A stretch of 64,000 nt of DNA from Campylobacter sputorum. Lineage in GTDB: Bacteria > Campylobacterota > Campylobacteria > Campylobacterales > Campylobacteraceae. Each line of letters opens with the position of its first letter. Within the stretch, counting starts at the first letter, position 1. Positions 17,420 through 28,340 of the stretch are shown in pieces. The translations under genes were made by a program, and so were the position numbers. The stretch covers positions 1,426,001 through 1,490,000 of the forward strand of contig NZ_CP019685.1 of assembly GCF_002220775.1 (NCBI RefSeq), in the 5' to 3' direction. The notes below the pieces were generated by a model that saw only the letters and a program-made list of their open reading frames with translations, did no database searches and was not told where the DNA came from.

Positions 17420-19347
17420 AATATCAATCCTTCACTTTCTTGCATATTCAAGTTATCCATTTGAGATGAATTTGGAAGAGGGGACTTATCTGTATAAAAT
17501 GCTTCTTTTCCTTGATACATCATACTTTTTACACCATCTGGTTTTACAAACTTAGTTTCCATATCTGGATTTAATTTTTTATAATCCTCAACAAATTTTT
17601 TAAATACAGGTCCAGAAGTTCTAGCTCCGCCCTCAACTTTTTTCATTGGAGTATTGTTGTCATTTCCATACCAAACCATCACAGCAAGCTCTGGTGCAAA
17701 TCCGCAAAACCAAGCATCTACATTGTTGTTTGTAGTTCCAGTTTTACCGCCTATTTCTACTCCATCAACCCTTGCTCTTCTACCAGTTCCTTCATTTACA
17801 ACAGTTTGAAGCATATCAACCATAAGATACGCTTGTTCAGGCTCCATTATAAAAGCTCTTTTTGAATCATAAATTTTAGTTATGCCAAATTTATTTGTAA
17901 CTTTTCTAATCAGTTTTGGCTCAACAATCTCTCCTAAATTTGGAAACATAGAATAAAATCTAGAAGCTTCTAAAGGCGATACACCAAAACTACCAAGAGC
18001 TATTGATAAATCTTGAGATACACCACTAAAACCAAGTTCTGTAAGTTTTTGATATGCCACATCTAGACCTATTTGGTTTAGTAAATTTATAGTTGCTAAG
18101 TTTCTTGAATCCCTTAAAGCCTCTTTTAAAGTTATAAATCCTTTATATTTATTACCATAATTTTTAGGAGTCCAATCTTCACCAGCATTTGCATTTTCAA
18201 AAACTCTTGCTACATCAGGAATTTTACTCATAGGCGAATATCCCAAATTTAAAGCTAATTGATAAATAAAAGGCTTAAAACTAGAACCAAGTTGTCTAGT
18301 AGCTTGAGTAGCACGATTATAGTTACTTTTATTATAATCAACTCCACCAACAAGAGCTAATATATCGCCACTTTGCGGATGGGTTGCTATTAAAGCACCA
18401 TTTAAAACCGTGCTATTTGCATCTTTATCTCTTTTTAAAATTTCATTATAACCAAATCTTAGCGCCTCTACTGCTTTATCTTGGGCTTGTAAATCAATGC
18501 TAGTTTGTATGATATAACCGCCAATTCGTATATCTGAAAAATAAAGAGACGCTTCTTTTATAACTTCATCAACAACATAAGGAGCTCTATTTTTGCTAAG
18601 TGTATCATTGTATACCTTAGGTTCTTCTGCCAAAGCTATCTCATACTCATTTTTATTTATCCAACCCAAATCATACATCCTGCTAATTACACTATTAGCA
18701 CGAGAAATAGCTAAATCCATATGTTTTGTTGGATCATACGCACTTGGTGCTTTTGGCATACCAACAAGCATTGAAATTTCTTTTAATGTTAGTTCATCTA
18801 AAGTTTTTCTAAAATACCCATTTGCAGCAGTTTTTATACCATAATACCCGTGCCCAAAATAAACATGATTTAGATATCTTTCTAAAATTTGCTCTTTTGT
18901 AAGCTTATTTTCTACTTCATATGCAAGAACTGCTTCTTTCATTTTTCTTATAATCTTTTTTTCTGGACTAAGTGCGACATTTTTTATAAGTTGTTGAGTA
19001 ATTGTTGATGCACCCTCAACTAATTTCATGGCTTTTATATCTTTTATCAAAGCTCTAAAAATAGCTTCTATATTTATGCCCTCGTGTTCAAAAAAAGATG
19101 TATCTTCTATCGCAACAAGTGCTTCTATGATTCTACCCGGTATGTCTTTATAATCCACATACAATCTATTTTCATCATCAAATACATTTGCTATAAGTTC
19201 GCCGTTTCTATCATAAATTTGAGTAGTTAATCTTGGATTATAATCAATTATGCTATATGCCTCAAAGTGAATATCGCTATATAATTTTCCAATAAATAAA
19301 GCCAAAGCCACAAAACAAGCAAATAAAATTCCAAAAATATACCTCAT
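17416..19347 (-). CDS. pbpA: Class A penicillin-binding protein PBP1a
   Basis: A bifunctional peptidoglycan glycosyltransferase/transpeptidase. I place the start at 19347, where the ATG overlaps the maf stop (ATGA); this gives 643 residues with one membrane anchor at about 3-22. The GT51 domain has the catalytic EDTSFFEHEGIN motif and STITQQLIKN. The transpeptidase has SSFKPF (SxxK) and GGKTGTTN (KTG). Orientation and order alaS-maf-pbpA match C. jejuni. The gene ends four bases inside the convergent Crp gene stop. Confidence 0.95.
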   Translation of the reverse strand: MRYIFGILFACFVALALFIGKLYSDIHFEAYSIIDYNPRLTTQIYDRNGELIANVFDDENRLYVDYKDIPGRIIEALVAIEDTSFFEHEGINIEAIFRALIKDIKAMKLVEGASTITQQLIKNVALSPEKKIIRKMKEAVLAYEVENKLTKEQILERYLNHVYFGHGYYGIKTAANGYFRKTLDELTLKEISMLVGMPKAPSAYDPTKHMDLAISRANSVISRMYDLGWINKNEYEIALAEEPKVYNDTLSKNRAPYVVDEVIKEASLYFSDIRIGGYIIQTSIDLQAQDKAVEALRFGYNEILKRDKDANSTVLNGALIATHPQSGDILALVGGVDYNKSNYNRATQATRQLGSSFKPFIYQLALNLGYSPMSKIPDVARVFENANAGEDWTPKNYGNKYKGFITLKEALRDSRNLATINLLNQIGLDVAYQKLTELGFSGVSQDLSIALGSFGVSPLEASRFYSMFPNLGEIVEPKLIRKVTNKFGITKIYDSKRAFIMEPEQAYLMVDMLQTVVNEGTGRRARVDGVEIGGKTGTTNNNVDAWFCGFAPELAVMVWYGNDNNTPMKKVEGGARTSGPVFKKFVEDYKKLNPDMETKFVKPDGVKSMMYQGKEAFYTDKSPLPNSSQMDNLNMQESEGLIF

Positions 19348-19886
19348 AAAAATGCCTTTAAAATTTCTACACAAAGCCCTCTTGCATTACTTAAATAACC
19401 AGAGTAACTTTTTATATATTTTTTATTAAATCCTTCTATCATCATAGCCCCTGCTTTTCCTTGCCACTGATTACTTTGTAAATAAAAATTTAAATCATTT
19501 TCTTCAAATTTGAAAAATTCAAATTTCGTCTCATTTACGCTAATCATCTCAAATTTTTGAGAGTAAAATAGCATTGCACTAAAAACACTTACAATGTTTC
19601 CACTTTGTGTAAGAAGCATATCTAAGGCATCTTTTTCATATTTTGCTTTACCAAAAATTTTATCCCCAACACTAACTATGCTATCAGCAAATAAAACATT
19701 TTGCATATCTGGATAAATATCAAAAAATTCTTTTTGTTTGGATTTTACAACATCTAAAACATATTTTGAAGGAGTACCCACACGCTCTACTTCTTCTTTA
19801 AAATTTAATTTAATTTGATTAAAATTAATGCCATTTTCCCTTAAAATTTCGGCTCTTGTTTGAGATGAAGATGCAAGCGTTAACAT
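19344..19886 (-). CDS. maf: Maf-family nucleotide pyrophosphatase
   Basis: Maf proteins hydrolyse non-canonical or modified nucleoside triphosphates and were first linked to septum formation. The 180-residue protein has the N-terminal LASSSQTRAEIL signature, the VLFADSIVSVGDKIFGK block and a C-terminal GKAGAMMIEGF where most Mafs have QGKAG. It overlaps the PBP1a start by four bases and is directly after the membrane-protein gene. Confidence 0.9.
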   Translation of the reverse strand: MLTLASSSQTRAEILRENGINFNQIKLNFKEEVERVGTPSKYVLDVVKSKQKEFFDIYPDMQNVLFADSIVSVGDKIFGKAKYEKDALDMLLTQSGNIVSVFSAMLFYSQKFEMISVNETKFEFFKFEENDLNFYLQSNQWQGKAGAMMIEGFNKKYIKSYSGYLSNARGLCVEILKAFL

Positions 19887-20375
19887 CTATAAATTCCTAA
19901 AATTTATTCCCAAAAATATCGCAAAACACATACAAACGATATTTAATGGCGTGAAATATCTAAAAATAATAACCAAATTTTCTCTTACTTCTAAATAATC
20001 TTGATGTTTTTTTGCATTAAGGGATTTTTTAAATCTAAAAGCCATATAAAATAAATTTATTAAAACAAATAAAAAGATTGCAAATTTCGTAGCTATGATA
20101 GCTTCAAGCATAGGATCAGCTATTTTTAAAAGATTATCACCTATTAAAAATATACCGGTTAAAAAAATAATTATCATCGATGAAAATATAACTATGCCAA
20201 AGATTTTTATTGCATAAAAAAATAATTCAACATTATCTTCATTTATAACAACTCTTCTAAATACAAATTTTGCACTTACCCACCCATTAATGCTTGTGCC
20301 TAAAAAAATAGCAACTGACAAAATATGCAAAAAAGGAGCTATATTTTCTAACTTTGCAAAGGCGATATCTATCAA
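19887..20375 (-). CDS. Integral membrane protein, four predicted helices
   Basis: The 162-residue product has about four membrane segments (near 12-32, 47-72, 87-110, 135-157). Histidine 18 lies in the first segment and a basic loop follows the third. The layout is like CopD/DUF2269-type membrane proteins, some of which bind haem or copper, but the sequence does not decide this. It overlaps the alaS stop by four bases and abuts maf, so it is part of the alaS-maf-pbpA operon. Confidence 0.65.
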   Translation of the reverse strand: MIDIAFAKLENIAPFLHILSVAIFLGTSINGWVSAKFVFRRVVINEDNVELFFYAIKIFGIVIFSSMIIIFLTGIFLIGDNLLKIADPMLEAIIATKFAIFLFVLINLFYMAFRFKKSLNAKKHQDYLEVRENLVIIFRYFTPLNIVCMCFAIFLGINFRNL

Positions 20376-22915
20376 TTTAATCTCTCTTTTATAAAAGATT
20401 TTGCATACTCATAAGCATCATTAATCTTTGATATATCCTTTCCACCAGCAGTTGCAAAATCATCACGACCGCCGCCACCGCCGCCTAAAATTTTAGCAAC
20501 ATTTCTAACAAGCTCTCCAGCCTTTATCGGAGCATTTTTAACACCAGCTGCTAAATTTATCTTATCATCTTTTTTATTTCCAAGTAAAATTACAACTTTT
20601 TCATATCTGTTTTTTACTTCATCTATTTTTTCTTTTATATCGCCTTCAAAATCACTAACAACAACTTTTATTCCATTAATATCATTGATAACCAAGGCAC
20701 TTGAATTTGATATTGCACTTATTTGAGACTTTAAAGCTTTTATTTCATCTTTTAATTTTTCTATAGAAACTATAGGAGAAGTCGTTTTTAGAATCTCACA
20801 AACTTCCGTGTAATCTTTTCTTAAATTTTTAATGAACTCAAAAGCACTTTTTGAACATACAGCTTCTATTCTTCTTACTCCAGAACTTACTCCACTTTCT
20901 TTTAATATTAAAAACATGCCTATTTCACTGACATTTTTAACATGAGTTCCACCACAAAGTTCTTTGCTAAAATTTCCCATACTTAAAACTCTTACTTTTT
21001 GATCATATTTTTCACCAAAAAGAGCTGTAGCACCGCTATTTTTAGCATCTTGTAAATCCATAATCTCAGTTTTTACATCCTCTTTACTAGATATAACTAA
21101 ATTTACCATATCCTCAACTTGTCTTATTTCTTCGCTATTCATAGCTTTTGAGTGAGAAAAATCAAACCTAAGTCTAGTAGCTTCCACGCTACTTCCAGCT
21201 TGCATAACATGGCTACCTAAAACTTTTTTTAATGCTGCGTGAAGAAGATGTGTTGCACTATGATGTCTTGCTATTTCATCTCTTATTATATCAACCTTGC
21301 ACTCTACCTCATCACCAACTTTAAGAGTATTTATTGAATTAACAAAACTTAAATTTAATCCAAAGAATTTTTGAGTGTCAATAACTTCATTTTGATTATT
21401 TATAATTCCTTTGTCACCACATTGTCCGCCACTTTGTGCGTAAAATGGTGTTTGTTTAAGCATAATCCAACCGTTTGTGTTTGGTCTTAACTCATCTATC
21501 AATTTAAAATTTTCATCAAGTAGTGCTAGAATTTCTGTTTTATTTATCGTTTTTTCATAACCAACAAATTCATTTTCTCCAAATTTCTCAAGCAATACCT
21601 TAAAATCTCCACTTTCTATAGCCTTATCGCCACTACCTTTCCAACTAGCTTTGGCTTTTTTGCGTTGTTCGCTCATAAGCTTATCAAATTTTTTCTCATC
21701 AACACTAAGGTTTTTTTCTCTTAGCATATCTATAGTAAGATCTAGTGGAAAACCATAAGTGTCATATAATTTAAATGCAACTTCGCCACTAAAAATATTT
21801 TTAGTATTTTTTAATTCATCATTAAACAACTCAAGACCAGATGCTATGGTGCTTAAAAATCTCTCTTCTTCAAGTTTTATCTGTTCTTTTACAATTTCGC
21901 TTTTATCTTTTAAGTATGAATAATGCTCTCCCATAAGTTTAACAACAATATCTACAAGTTTATACATAAAAGGCTCTTTTATACCAAGAAGATATCCATG
22001 TCTTAATGCTCTTCTTAATATTCTTCTTAAAACGTACCCTCTTCCCTCTTTATCGAAATTTACGCCTTGAGCTAGCAAAAACACAACAGATCTTATGTGA
22101 TCGCTTATAACTCTATAACTTGCTCCACTTTTATATTCATATTTTTTAGAACATAACTTTGCAACTTCGTTTATAATGGGCATAAATATCGATGTATCGT
22201 AGTTGCTAAATACGCCTTCTTTAATAGCAGTAATTCTCTCTAATCCCATACCAGTATCTATGCTTGGTTTTGGAAGCGGTTTTAAAGAGCCGTCAGATGA
22301 TCTTTCAAATTGCATAAAAACAAGATTCCAAATTTCTAAAAATCTATCTCCATCTCCGCCCATATAATCTTCGCTAGTATTAAAATGCTCTTGTCCTTGA
22401 TCATAAAAAATCTCACTACAAGGTCCACACGGTCCAGTTTCTCCCATAGCCCAAAAGTTATCTTTGTCGCCAAATTTATAAATTCTATCTTTTTGGATAT
22501 ATTTAGACCAAATTTCATAAGCTTCATCATCTTTTTCATGGACAGTAACATAAAGTTTTTCTTTTGGAAGTTTTAAAACTTCTGTTATAAATTCCCAAGC
22601 ATAAGGTATAACTTCATTCTTAAAATACTCTCCAAAGCTAAAATTTCCAAGCATTTCAAAAAAAGTATGGTGTCTTGCAGTATAGCCCACATTATCTAAA
22701 TCATTATGCTTTCCACCCGCCCTTATGCATGTTTGGCAACTTGTACGAATTGGTGGATTTGGTCTAGGAATCTCGCCTGTAAAAATATTCTTAAAAGGCA
22801 CCATTCCTGCATTTGTAAAAAGAAGCGTTGCATCATCAGGAACTAGAGGTGAGCTAGGCATAACCTCATGTCCTTTATTTTTAAAAAAATCCAAAAATTC
22901 TTTTCTTATATCCAT
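20372..22915 (-). CDS. alaS: Alanyl-tRNA synthetase
   Basis: AlaS charges tRNA-Ala and edits mischarged Ser and Gly. The 847-residue protein has the class II core ([27 protein letters not shown]), an editing domain with [12 protein letters not shown] and CGGTHV metal ligands, and a C-terminal DHHA1 segment with a glycine run. It starts the operon that continues through maf and pbpA. Its substrate tRNA-Ala (TGC) is encoded in this window at 53054-53129. Confidence 0.98.
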   Translation of the reverse strand: MDIRKEFLDFFKNKGHEVMPSSPLVPDDATLLFTNAGMVPFKNIFTGEIPRPNPPIRTSCQTCIRAGGKHNDLDNVGYTARHHTFFEMLGNFSFGEYFKNEVIPYAWEFITEVLKLPKEKLYVTVHEKDDEAYEIWSKYIQKDRIYKFGDKDNFWAMGETGPCGPCSEIFYDQGQEHFNTSEDYMGGDGDRFLEIWNLVFMQFERSSDGSLKPLPKPSIDTGMGLERITAIKEGVFSNYDTSIFMPIINEVAKLCSKKYEYKSGASYRVISDHIRSVVFLLAQGVNFDKEGRGYVLRRILRRALRHGYLLGIKEPFMYKLVDIVVKLMGEHYSYLKDKSEIVKEQIKLEEERFLSTIASGLELFNDELKNTKNIFSGEVAFKLYDTYGFPLDLTIDMLREKNLSVDEKKFDKLMSEQRKKAKASWKGSGDKAIESGDFKVLLEKFGENEFVGYEKTINKTEILALLDENFKLIDELRPNTNGWIMLKQTPFYAQSGGQCGDKGIINNQNEVIDTQKFFGLNLSFVNSINTLKVGDEVECKVDIIRDEIARHHSATHLLHAALKKVLGSHVMQAGSSVEATRLRFDFSHSKAMNSEEIRQVEDMVNLVISSKEDVKTEIMDLQDAKNSGATALFGEKYDQKVRVLSMGNFSKELCGGTHVKNVSEIGMFLILKESGVSSGVRRIEAVCSKSAFEFIKNLRKDYTEVCEILKTTSPIVSIEKLKDEIKALKSQISAISNSSALVINDINGIKVVVSDFEGDIKEKIDEVKNRYEKVVILLGNKKDDKINLAAGVKNAPIKAGELVRNVAKILGGGGGGRDDFATAGGKDISKINDAYEYAKSFIKERLN

Positions 22916-22998
22916 ATTTATTTTCCTAAATTTTTATATTAAAACTTATTATTTTATCCTAAAATTTGTTTTAATCCTATAAAAGATAAAAATTAAAT

Positions 22999-24813
22999 CT
23001 ATTTTTTTTGATTTTGCTTTAAAAATTTCTTATCTATATAACCCATTTCTATTAGTTTATTAAATATTTTAACAGTTATTGGTCCACCTGCTCTACCGCC
23101 ACTTTGACCATGTTCTACTAAGACAATTACTGCATATTTTGGCTCTTCGTAAGGTCCAAATGTTGTCATCCAAGCGTGAGATCTTTGATAGTATTCCATA
23201 TCGGCTTCTTTCATACGAACTTTTTCGCTTTGTGCAATACCAACAACTTGAGCTGTTCCTGTTTTTGTTCCAAGAGTTATATTGCTTTGAGATAAAACTC
23301 TAAGAGCAGTTCCACCTTCGCTATTTGCAACATCTTTCATAGCTTTTTTAACATACGATAAATTTTGTATTTTTTGAGGATCTATAAATAAATCAGTAAC
23401 TTCAAATTTGACTTTTTGTTCATCTATAGAATCTAAAAAATGAGGCGTTATATTTTTATTTGTTGCAAGTGCTCCTATAAATTTAGCCATTTGCATAGGA
23501 GTTACAAGAAAACTACCCTGTCCAATAGATGTAATAAGCGTATCGCCTTGATACCAGCTCTCCCCTGTTTTTTGCTTTTTCCAACTTCTACTAGGCACAG
23601 TTCCAACAAATTCGTTTGGCAAATCAACATTAGTTTTGTAACCAAAACCAAATTTTTCATATATAGGCACCATTTCATCTATACCAACTTTAAAGCTTCC
23701 TTTGTAAAAATAATCATCGCAACTATATTTTATCGCATCATTTAAATTCACAAATCCATGTCCAGAACTCTTCCAGCATCTAAATTTACGCCCACCTAAC
23801 TCAAAACTTCCGCTACAAAAAAATCCATCATCTTTTGTCATTTTTCCACTATCTAAAAATGCCATTGCGCTAGCCATTTTTATAGTTGATGCTGGTGGAT
23901 AAAGACCATTTACCAACTTATTTGTAAAGGGATGATCTGGGCTATTTACTATATTATTCCACTGCTCATAACTAATTCCAGTTACAAAAGGATTTAGATT
24001 GTATTCTGGAAAACTTACTGCCGATAAAATAGCTCCGTCATTTAAATCCATAACAATTATAGCACCAGCTCTATGTTCAAAATTTTCATATATATATTTT
24101 TGCAAATCAAGATCTATAGTAAGCTTTATATCTTGACTCCTTGGTTTTGTATATGAAATTTCCTCAACTTCTTTATTTAGTGCGGTAACTTTTGTCTTTC
24201 TTTCTCCGTTTATTCCTTGTAATACCGAGTTATAATACCTCTCTACACCATTTCTACCTGTGTAGTTTGTAAGTTTTGTCATAGGATCGTTATTGTAATC
24301 ATCCAAATTTGCTCTACCAACATATCCTATAACATGTGAAGCTATGTTATCATTGGGATAATGTCGCTTTGAAGCTGGTTTTATAAGTAAATTATGTCTT
24401 AGAACTAATTTAGCAAAGTGTGGAAGCATTACATCATAATCTATAAAATCCACAACTTCTATAAAATCTTGATTATAAGGAGAATCATTTTTTTTATAAT
24501 CTTTTTTTATCTTCGTAGCATTTAAATCACCAAATAAAGAAACTATAGCATTTATCTCATCATCTAAAATCTCTTCTTTATTGCTTATATGTGGTTTTAC
24601 GGATATAGAAAAGCCAAGCCTATTTACAGCAAGAGGCTTACCTTTTATATCATAAATATTGCCCCTAACTGGTGCTATTAGTTCAGTTTTTACTGCATTT
24701 TGCTCTGCTATTTCTTCATAATATTTATTTGATTTTATGGATAAATAGTAAATTCTCGTAAGCAAAATAATCCAAAAAATAGCAATTATCCCAAAAATAA
24801 GGCGCATTCTCAT
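22999..24813 (-). CDS. mrdA: Penicillin-binding protein 2 (elongasome transpeptidase)
   Basis: PBP2 crosslinks peptidoglycan during cell elongation. The 604-residue protein has one N-terminal membrane anchor, a dimerisation/pedestal domain with the IAPVRGNIYD motif, and a transpeptidase with PASTIK (SxxK), a YSCD motif in the SxN place and TKTGTAQ. It overlaps the MreD-like gene by four bases, as expected of a rod-shape operon; C. jejuni pbpC occupies the same place. Confidence 0.95.
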   Translation of the reverse strand: MRMRLIFGIIAIFWIILLTRIYYLSIKSNKYYEEIAEQNAVKTELIAPVRGNIYDIKGKPLAVNRLGFSISVKPHISNKEEILDDEINAIVSLFGDLNATKIKKDYKKNDSPYNQDFIEVVDFIDYDVMLPHFAKLVLRHNLLIKPASKRHYPNDNIASHVIGYVGRANLDDYNNDPMTKLTNYTGRNGVERYYNSVLQGINGERKTKVTALNKEVEEISYTKPRSQDIKLTIDLDLQKYIYENFEHRAGAIIVMDLNDGAILSAVSFPEYNLNPFVTGISYEQWNNIVNSPDHPFTNKLVNGLYPPASTIKMASAMAFLDSGKMTKDDGFFCSGSFELGGRKFRCWKSSGHGFVNLNDAIKYSCDDYFYKGSFKVGIDEMVPIYEKFGFGYKTNVDLPNEFVGTVPSRSWKKQKTGESWYQGDTLITSIGQGSFLVTPMQMAKFIGALATNKNITPHFLDSIDEQKVKFEVTDLFIDPQKIQNLSYVKKAMKDVANSEGGTALRVLSQSNITLGTKTGTAQVVGIAQSEKVRMKEADMEYYQRSHAWMTTFGPYEEPKYAVIVLVEHGQSGGRAGGPITVKIFNKLIEMGYIDKKFLKQNQKK

Positions 24814-25298
24814 AATATTTTCTCACGAAATAAAAATATAGACATAAAAGATTCTATACCAATAAAAATAAAATACTCTTTGCTAAAGTTTAAAAAATCT
24901 TGGCTATTTTGTATATATGCAAAAAGTTCATTTATTAAAAGTATGCAGATATATGATCCAGCCGTTATTATAACTAAAATCAATGATCTATATTTCATAT
25001 TTATTAGCAACCAGTCTAATAAAAAATTATAAAAAATCAAAAATGCTATCAACATAGAAAAAAGGTAAAATCCATGAATTTGTTCTACAAAAAACAGATA
25101 TAATATGCAAACATACCAATCTTTACCAAGATTACCAAGAGTTTTCTCTTTTTTTAAAAGCATAACTATCATATAACAAAAAACAACACCTACAAGCGGC
25201 GGTAATGGCATAATCGTAGTAAAAACTTGATATAAAAAAAGTGCTAAAACACTTATTATATATTTTATATTTGATAAATAAGTGCTATTTCGTCGCAT
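24810..25298 (-). CDS. MreD-like rod-shape membrane protein
   Basis: The 162-residue product has about five hydrophobic helices and no charged domains, as MreD proteins do. Its position immediately before PBP2 supports this assignment; sequence similarity to MreD is weak by eye. The ATG at 25298 overlaps the upstream acetyltransferase by 34 bases. I found no later start that keeps the first helix, so the overlap seems real. Confidence 0.6.
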   Translation of the reverse strand: MRRNSTYLSNIKYIISVLALFLYQVFTTIMPLPPLVGVVFCYMIVMLLKKEKTLGNLGKDWYVCILYLFFVEQIHGFYLFSMLIAFLIFYNFLLDWLLINMKYRSLILVIITAGSYICILLINELFAYIQNSQDFLNFSKEYFIFIGIESFMSIFLFREKIL

Positions 25299-25723
25299 AT
25301 AGGAAAATGCTTACATTTTATACAATCAGCCCAAATTTTTTGCATAGGAATTTCTGATTTATCTATAATTTTAAAACCTAAATTTATAAAAAACTTATCT
25401 CTATAAGTAAGTGTCATAACATTTTTTACACCATAAAATTCTGCTTCTGCTAAAAGTTGTTTTACAATTTCACTACCAACGCCTCTGTTTCTATAATCTT
25501 TAGATACTACCAAACTTCTAACTTCTGCTAAAAAATCACTATGAATATGTAAAGCACCGTATCCAGCCAAAGTATCATCTTCAAAACATAAAGTGTATGA
25601 GCGGATATTTGTTGCTACTTCATCTTTATTTCTTGGAAGTATAATGCCTTTTTCAACTTCGCTTTTAACAAGATCTTGCATACTAGAAATATCTTTCAAA
25701 AGAGCTTTTTTATACGAAATCAT
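25265..25723 (-). CDS. argA: GNAT acetyltransferase, probable N-acetylglutamate synthase
   Basis: A 152-residue GNAT enzyme with the acetyl-CoA loop VSKDYRNRGVGSEIVKQLL. The segment EVRSLVV before it and the C-terminal IWADCIKCKHFPICDEIAL are typical of short, stand-alone N-acetylglutamate synthases that start arginine synthesis. It overlaps engB by four bases. The symbol rests on the C-terminal signature; another GNAT substrate cannot be excluded. Confidence 0.75.
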   Translation of the reverse strand: MISYKKALLKDISSMQDLVKSEVEKGIILPRNKDEVATNIRSYTLCFEDDTLAGYGALHIHSDFLAEVRSLVVSKDYRNRGVGSEIVKQLLAEAEFYGVKNVMTLTYRDKFFINLGFKIIDKSEIPMQKIWADCIKCKHFPICDEIALIYQI

Positions 25724-26316
25724 AAATTTAAGCTCCTATCTACGATGATTTGCCTAGCTTCATCTATACCAATGCCTTTTAGAGTAGACACTAAATGTGC
25801 GTTTTTATCATATTTTAAAATAGCACTTTTTTCACTTTGATTTAATTTATCACATTTGGTATAAAATGTTATAAATTCCTGATCAACTCTTTTAAATTCA
25901 TTTATATAATTTTTTAAATTTATATCAGATTCCAAACCAACATGCCTTGAGTCTACAAGATGTACAAAAAGTCTTATTTGGGTTCTAAAATTTAAAAATT
26001 TATCTAAGTTTTTTTTCCAAATTTCTTGCTCTTTTTTAGAAACTTTTGCGTAACCAAATCCAGGTAAATCTACAAAAATAAGACTAAATTTATCTTGTAA
26101 ATCCATAAATGTAATATCAAAAAAATTTATAAGCCTGGTTTTACCTGGAGTTGATGAACTTTTTGCTAAAGATTTGTTGCAAGCAATAGCGTTTATAAAA
26201 CTACTTTTACCAACATTTGAACGCCCCAAAAATACAATTTCACTTGTAGAAAATTCAGGAGAGCTTTCTAAATTTACACATGAAGTTATAAATTTAGCAT
26301 CAACTACTTTTATCAC
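25720..26316 (-). CDS. engB: Ribosome-biogenesis GTPase EngB/YsxC
   Basis: EngB is an essential GTPase in large-subunit assembly. The 198-residue protein has the G1 loop GRSNVGKSSFI near 31-41, the G2 threonine in SSTPGKTRLIN, the G3 DLPGFGYAKV and the G4 TKCDKL. The order engB-lptA is conserved in Campylobacter. It overlaps lptA by four bases. Confidence 0.96.
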   Translation of the reverse strand: MIKVVDAKFITSCVNLESSPEFSTSEIVFLGRSNVGKSSFINAIACNKSLAKSSSTPGKTRLINFFDITFMDLQDKFSLIFVDLPGFGYAKVSKKEQEIWKKNLDKFLNFRTQIRLFVHLVDSRHVGLESDINLKNYINEFKRVDQEFITFYTKCDKLNQSEKSAILKYDKNAHLVSTLKGIGIDEARQIIVDRSLNL

Positions 26317-26789
26317 TTTTTATCCTCAACTTGAAAAATCATTCTAACAGGCTTTTTATCTTTACTTTTTACTTCATAAGTTCCATTTATTTGATTTACT
26401 TCTATGATATTACCATAAATCTTTTTATCTGTTTCTTCTTCATGTAAATAAGCTTTTCCATCCATGATATAAAGCTGTTTTTGAGGGATATAGGTTAGTT
26501 CATCAGCATTTCCATCGTAGTGTTTTTCATTTACTAAAACTTTAAATTTAGCATTGCCTTTGGCAAAGTATTTGATGGGTTCTTTTTTTTCATTAAATGT
26601 TATTCTAACGCTATCTGCCCAAAGAGTATCGTAATCGCCTTTTTTTACAACAACATTTCCTTTTAAATCGCTATAAAAATTCTTCTCATCTGCAAAAAAA
26701 TTATCAGCAGTTACCTCAACTTGTTCTGCAAATAATATCGAAGAAAACAAAATAGTAAAAAAAGCGATTTTTATTTTAAATTTATCCAT
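26313..26789 (-). CDS. lptA: Lipopolysaccharide transport protein LptA
   Basis: LptA forms the periplasmic bridge that carries lipopolysaccharide to the outer membrane. The 158-residue product has a signal peptide (about 1-21, ending LFA) and the OstA beta-jellyroll strands (VEVTADNFFADEK, NVVVKKGDYD). It overlaps lptC by 19 bases. Confidence 0.88.
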   Translation of the reverse strand: MDKFKIKIAFFTILFSSILFAEQVEVTADNFFADEKNFYSDLKGNVVVKKGDYDTLWADSVRITFNEKKEPIKYFAKGNAKFKVLVNEKHYDGNADELTYIPQKQLYIMDGKAYLHEEETDKKIYGNIIEVNQINGTYEVKSKDKKPVRMIFQVEDKK

Positions 26790-27289
26790 GAATGCACACC
26801 CTTTGCATAAATTTGCTTATTTTTGGTATCGTATTTTACACTTTTGCCAATAATTTTATCCTTATTTTGCGTAGCAACAAAATCGACATCGCTTTTTACA
26901 ATTCCACTTTTGATATCATAAATAATCTCTTGCGATGAAAAATTTAAATTATTGCTATTTTCATAAAAAGCATTTTTTTTGAAAATAACCTCGTCTTTTT
27001 TGTAAATCCCTTCATCTGAACGAAGATTATGCACAGTATCGTCCCTTAGAATTTTTCCTTTAAAATCATAAAAATAATCATCGTCATTTATTCTAAGAGC
27101 TTTTGTTGCTTCATAAAGTCCATTTATACCGCTGGAATTTATCTCGTAGTTTTTAATTCCATTCATTTGCATACTAGCAATGCCTACTTCAATTTTAGAA
27201 ATTTGCTTTAAATATGGACTTTGAAAAGCAATAAGAGCCATTGAAACACTAAAGAGAGCTATGACAAAATAAAATATTTTTATTACCAC
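26771..27289 (-). CDS. lptC: Lipopolysaccharide export protein LptC
   Basis: A 172-residue protein with one N-terminal membrane helix (about 4-22) and a periplasmic strand-rich domain. LptC connects the LptBFG transporter to LptA. Sequence conservation in this family is low; the assignment rests on topology and the kdsC-lptC-lptA order, which is classical. It overlaps both neighbours. Confidence 0.82.
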   Translation of the reverse strand: MVIKIFYFVIALFSVSMALIAFQSPYLKQISKIEVGIASMQMNGIKNYEINSSGINGLYEATKALRINDDDYFYDFKGKILRDDTVHNLRSDEGIYKKDEVIFKKNAFYENSNNLNFSSQEIIYDIKSGIVKSDVDFVATQNKDKIIGKSVKYDTKNKQIYAKGVHSWINLK

Positions 27290-27765
27290 ACTTTAGCCCA
27301 ATCTTCAAAAATGCCATTTTCTTTCATTAGTATTTCTATCATCTCCCTTATGGCACCATTGCCACCATTGCGAGTTAAAGTAGTTTGAACAATAAGTTCA
27401 TTTGTAGCGTCACTTGGCTTAAAACTTCTTTTAACCTTACTTAACAAAGCTTGATCATTATAATCATCGCCTATAGCAGCAGCATTTTCAAAACTTAAAT
27501 TTTCTTTTTGTAAAATTTCTTCAGCTGTTTTGAGTTTATCTTTCACACCTTGAAAAACATAAGATATCTTAAGATCTCTTGCTCTTTCTTCAACTCTAAG
27601 TGAGTTTCTTTTTGTTATTATTGCTACTTTTTTGCCAAGCTTTAACCAACCTTCTATACCAAAACCATCTTTTACATCAAATTCTTTTATCTCTCCGTTT
27701 GGAGAATATATTATTTTTCCATCCGTTAAACAACCATCAACATCCAAAAAAATAATCTCTATCAT
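27283..27765 (-). CDS. kdsC: KDO-8-phosphate phosphatase KdsC (HAD family)
   Basis: KdsC releases 3-deoxy-D-manno-octulosonate for the lipopolysaccharide core. The 160-residue HAD enzyme has the DVDGCLTDGKI motif at 7-17, ITKRNS as motif II and AIGDDYNDQALL as motif IV. It overlaps hisB by four bases and lptC by seven, linking KDO and LPS transport genes. Confidence 0.93.
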   Translation of the reverse strand: MIEIIFLDVDGCLTDGKIIYSPNGEIKEFDVKDGFGIEGWLKLGKKVAIITKRNSLRVEERARDLKISYVFQGVKDKLKTAEEILQKENLSFENAAAIGDDYNDQALLSKVKRSFKPSDATNELIVQTTLTRNGGNGAIREMIEILMKENGIFEDWAKVW

Positions 27766-28334
27766 AAAACACCTTTTGTGCTTGGAATTTCAACCCTGTC
27801 ATTTTTACTTAAAGCTCTTCTTAATGCGACAGCAACAGCCTTAAAACTAGCTTCTATAATATGATGAGAATTATTTCCTCTTAGTTTTGTTAGATGCAAA
27901 TTTATACAAGAATTTAAACTAAATGCTCTAAAAAACTCTTCAACAAGTTCTATATCAAAATCTCCTACTTTGCCACTATCAATACTCTCATACACTAGGT
28001 AAAATCTATTACAAAGATCTATAGCTACACTAACTGCAGCTTCATCCATAGTTACTACACTATCGCCAAATCTCTCAATTCCATTAATTGGGTATATGCT
28101 ATCTTTTAAACACTCTCCTAATAAAATACCAACATCTTCAACAGTATGATGAAAATCAACATTCAAATCACCATTAGCTTTAATTTTAAGGTCAAATAAA
28201 GAGTGTTTTGCAAAGGAACCAAGCATGTGATCAAAAAAACCTATACCTGTATCTATATCATGTTTGCCTGTTCCATAAATTTCAAGTTCTATACTTATAT
28301 CTGTTTCTTTAGTTTTTCTTGTTTTTTGTATCAT
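27762..28334 (-). CDS. hisB: Imidazoleglycerol-phosphate dehydratase
   Basis: HisB dehydrates imidazole-glycerol phosphate in histidine synthesis. The 190-residue monofunctional form carries the two metal-binding motifs DFHHTVEDVGI and NSHHIIEASFKA. It lies alone among envelope genes rather than in a his operon, an arrangement also seen in C. relatives. Confidence 0.96.
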   Translation of the reverse strand: MIQKTRKTKETDISIELEIYGTGKHDIDTGIGFFDHMLGSFAKHSLFDLKIKANGDLNVDFHHTVEDVGILLGECLKDSIYPINGIERFGDSVVTMDEAAVSVAIDLCNRFYLVYESIDSGKVGDFDIELVEEFFRAFSLNSCINLHLTKLRGNNSHHIIEASFKAVAVALRRALSKNDRVEIPSTKGVL

Positions 28335-28340
28335 GTTTAC

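Noticed and set aside
20440-20500. Glycine run near the alaS C-terminus as a frameshift site
   Set aside because: The frame is intact and this glycine-rich loop is a normal feature of AlaS DHHA1 domains.
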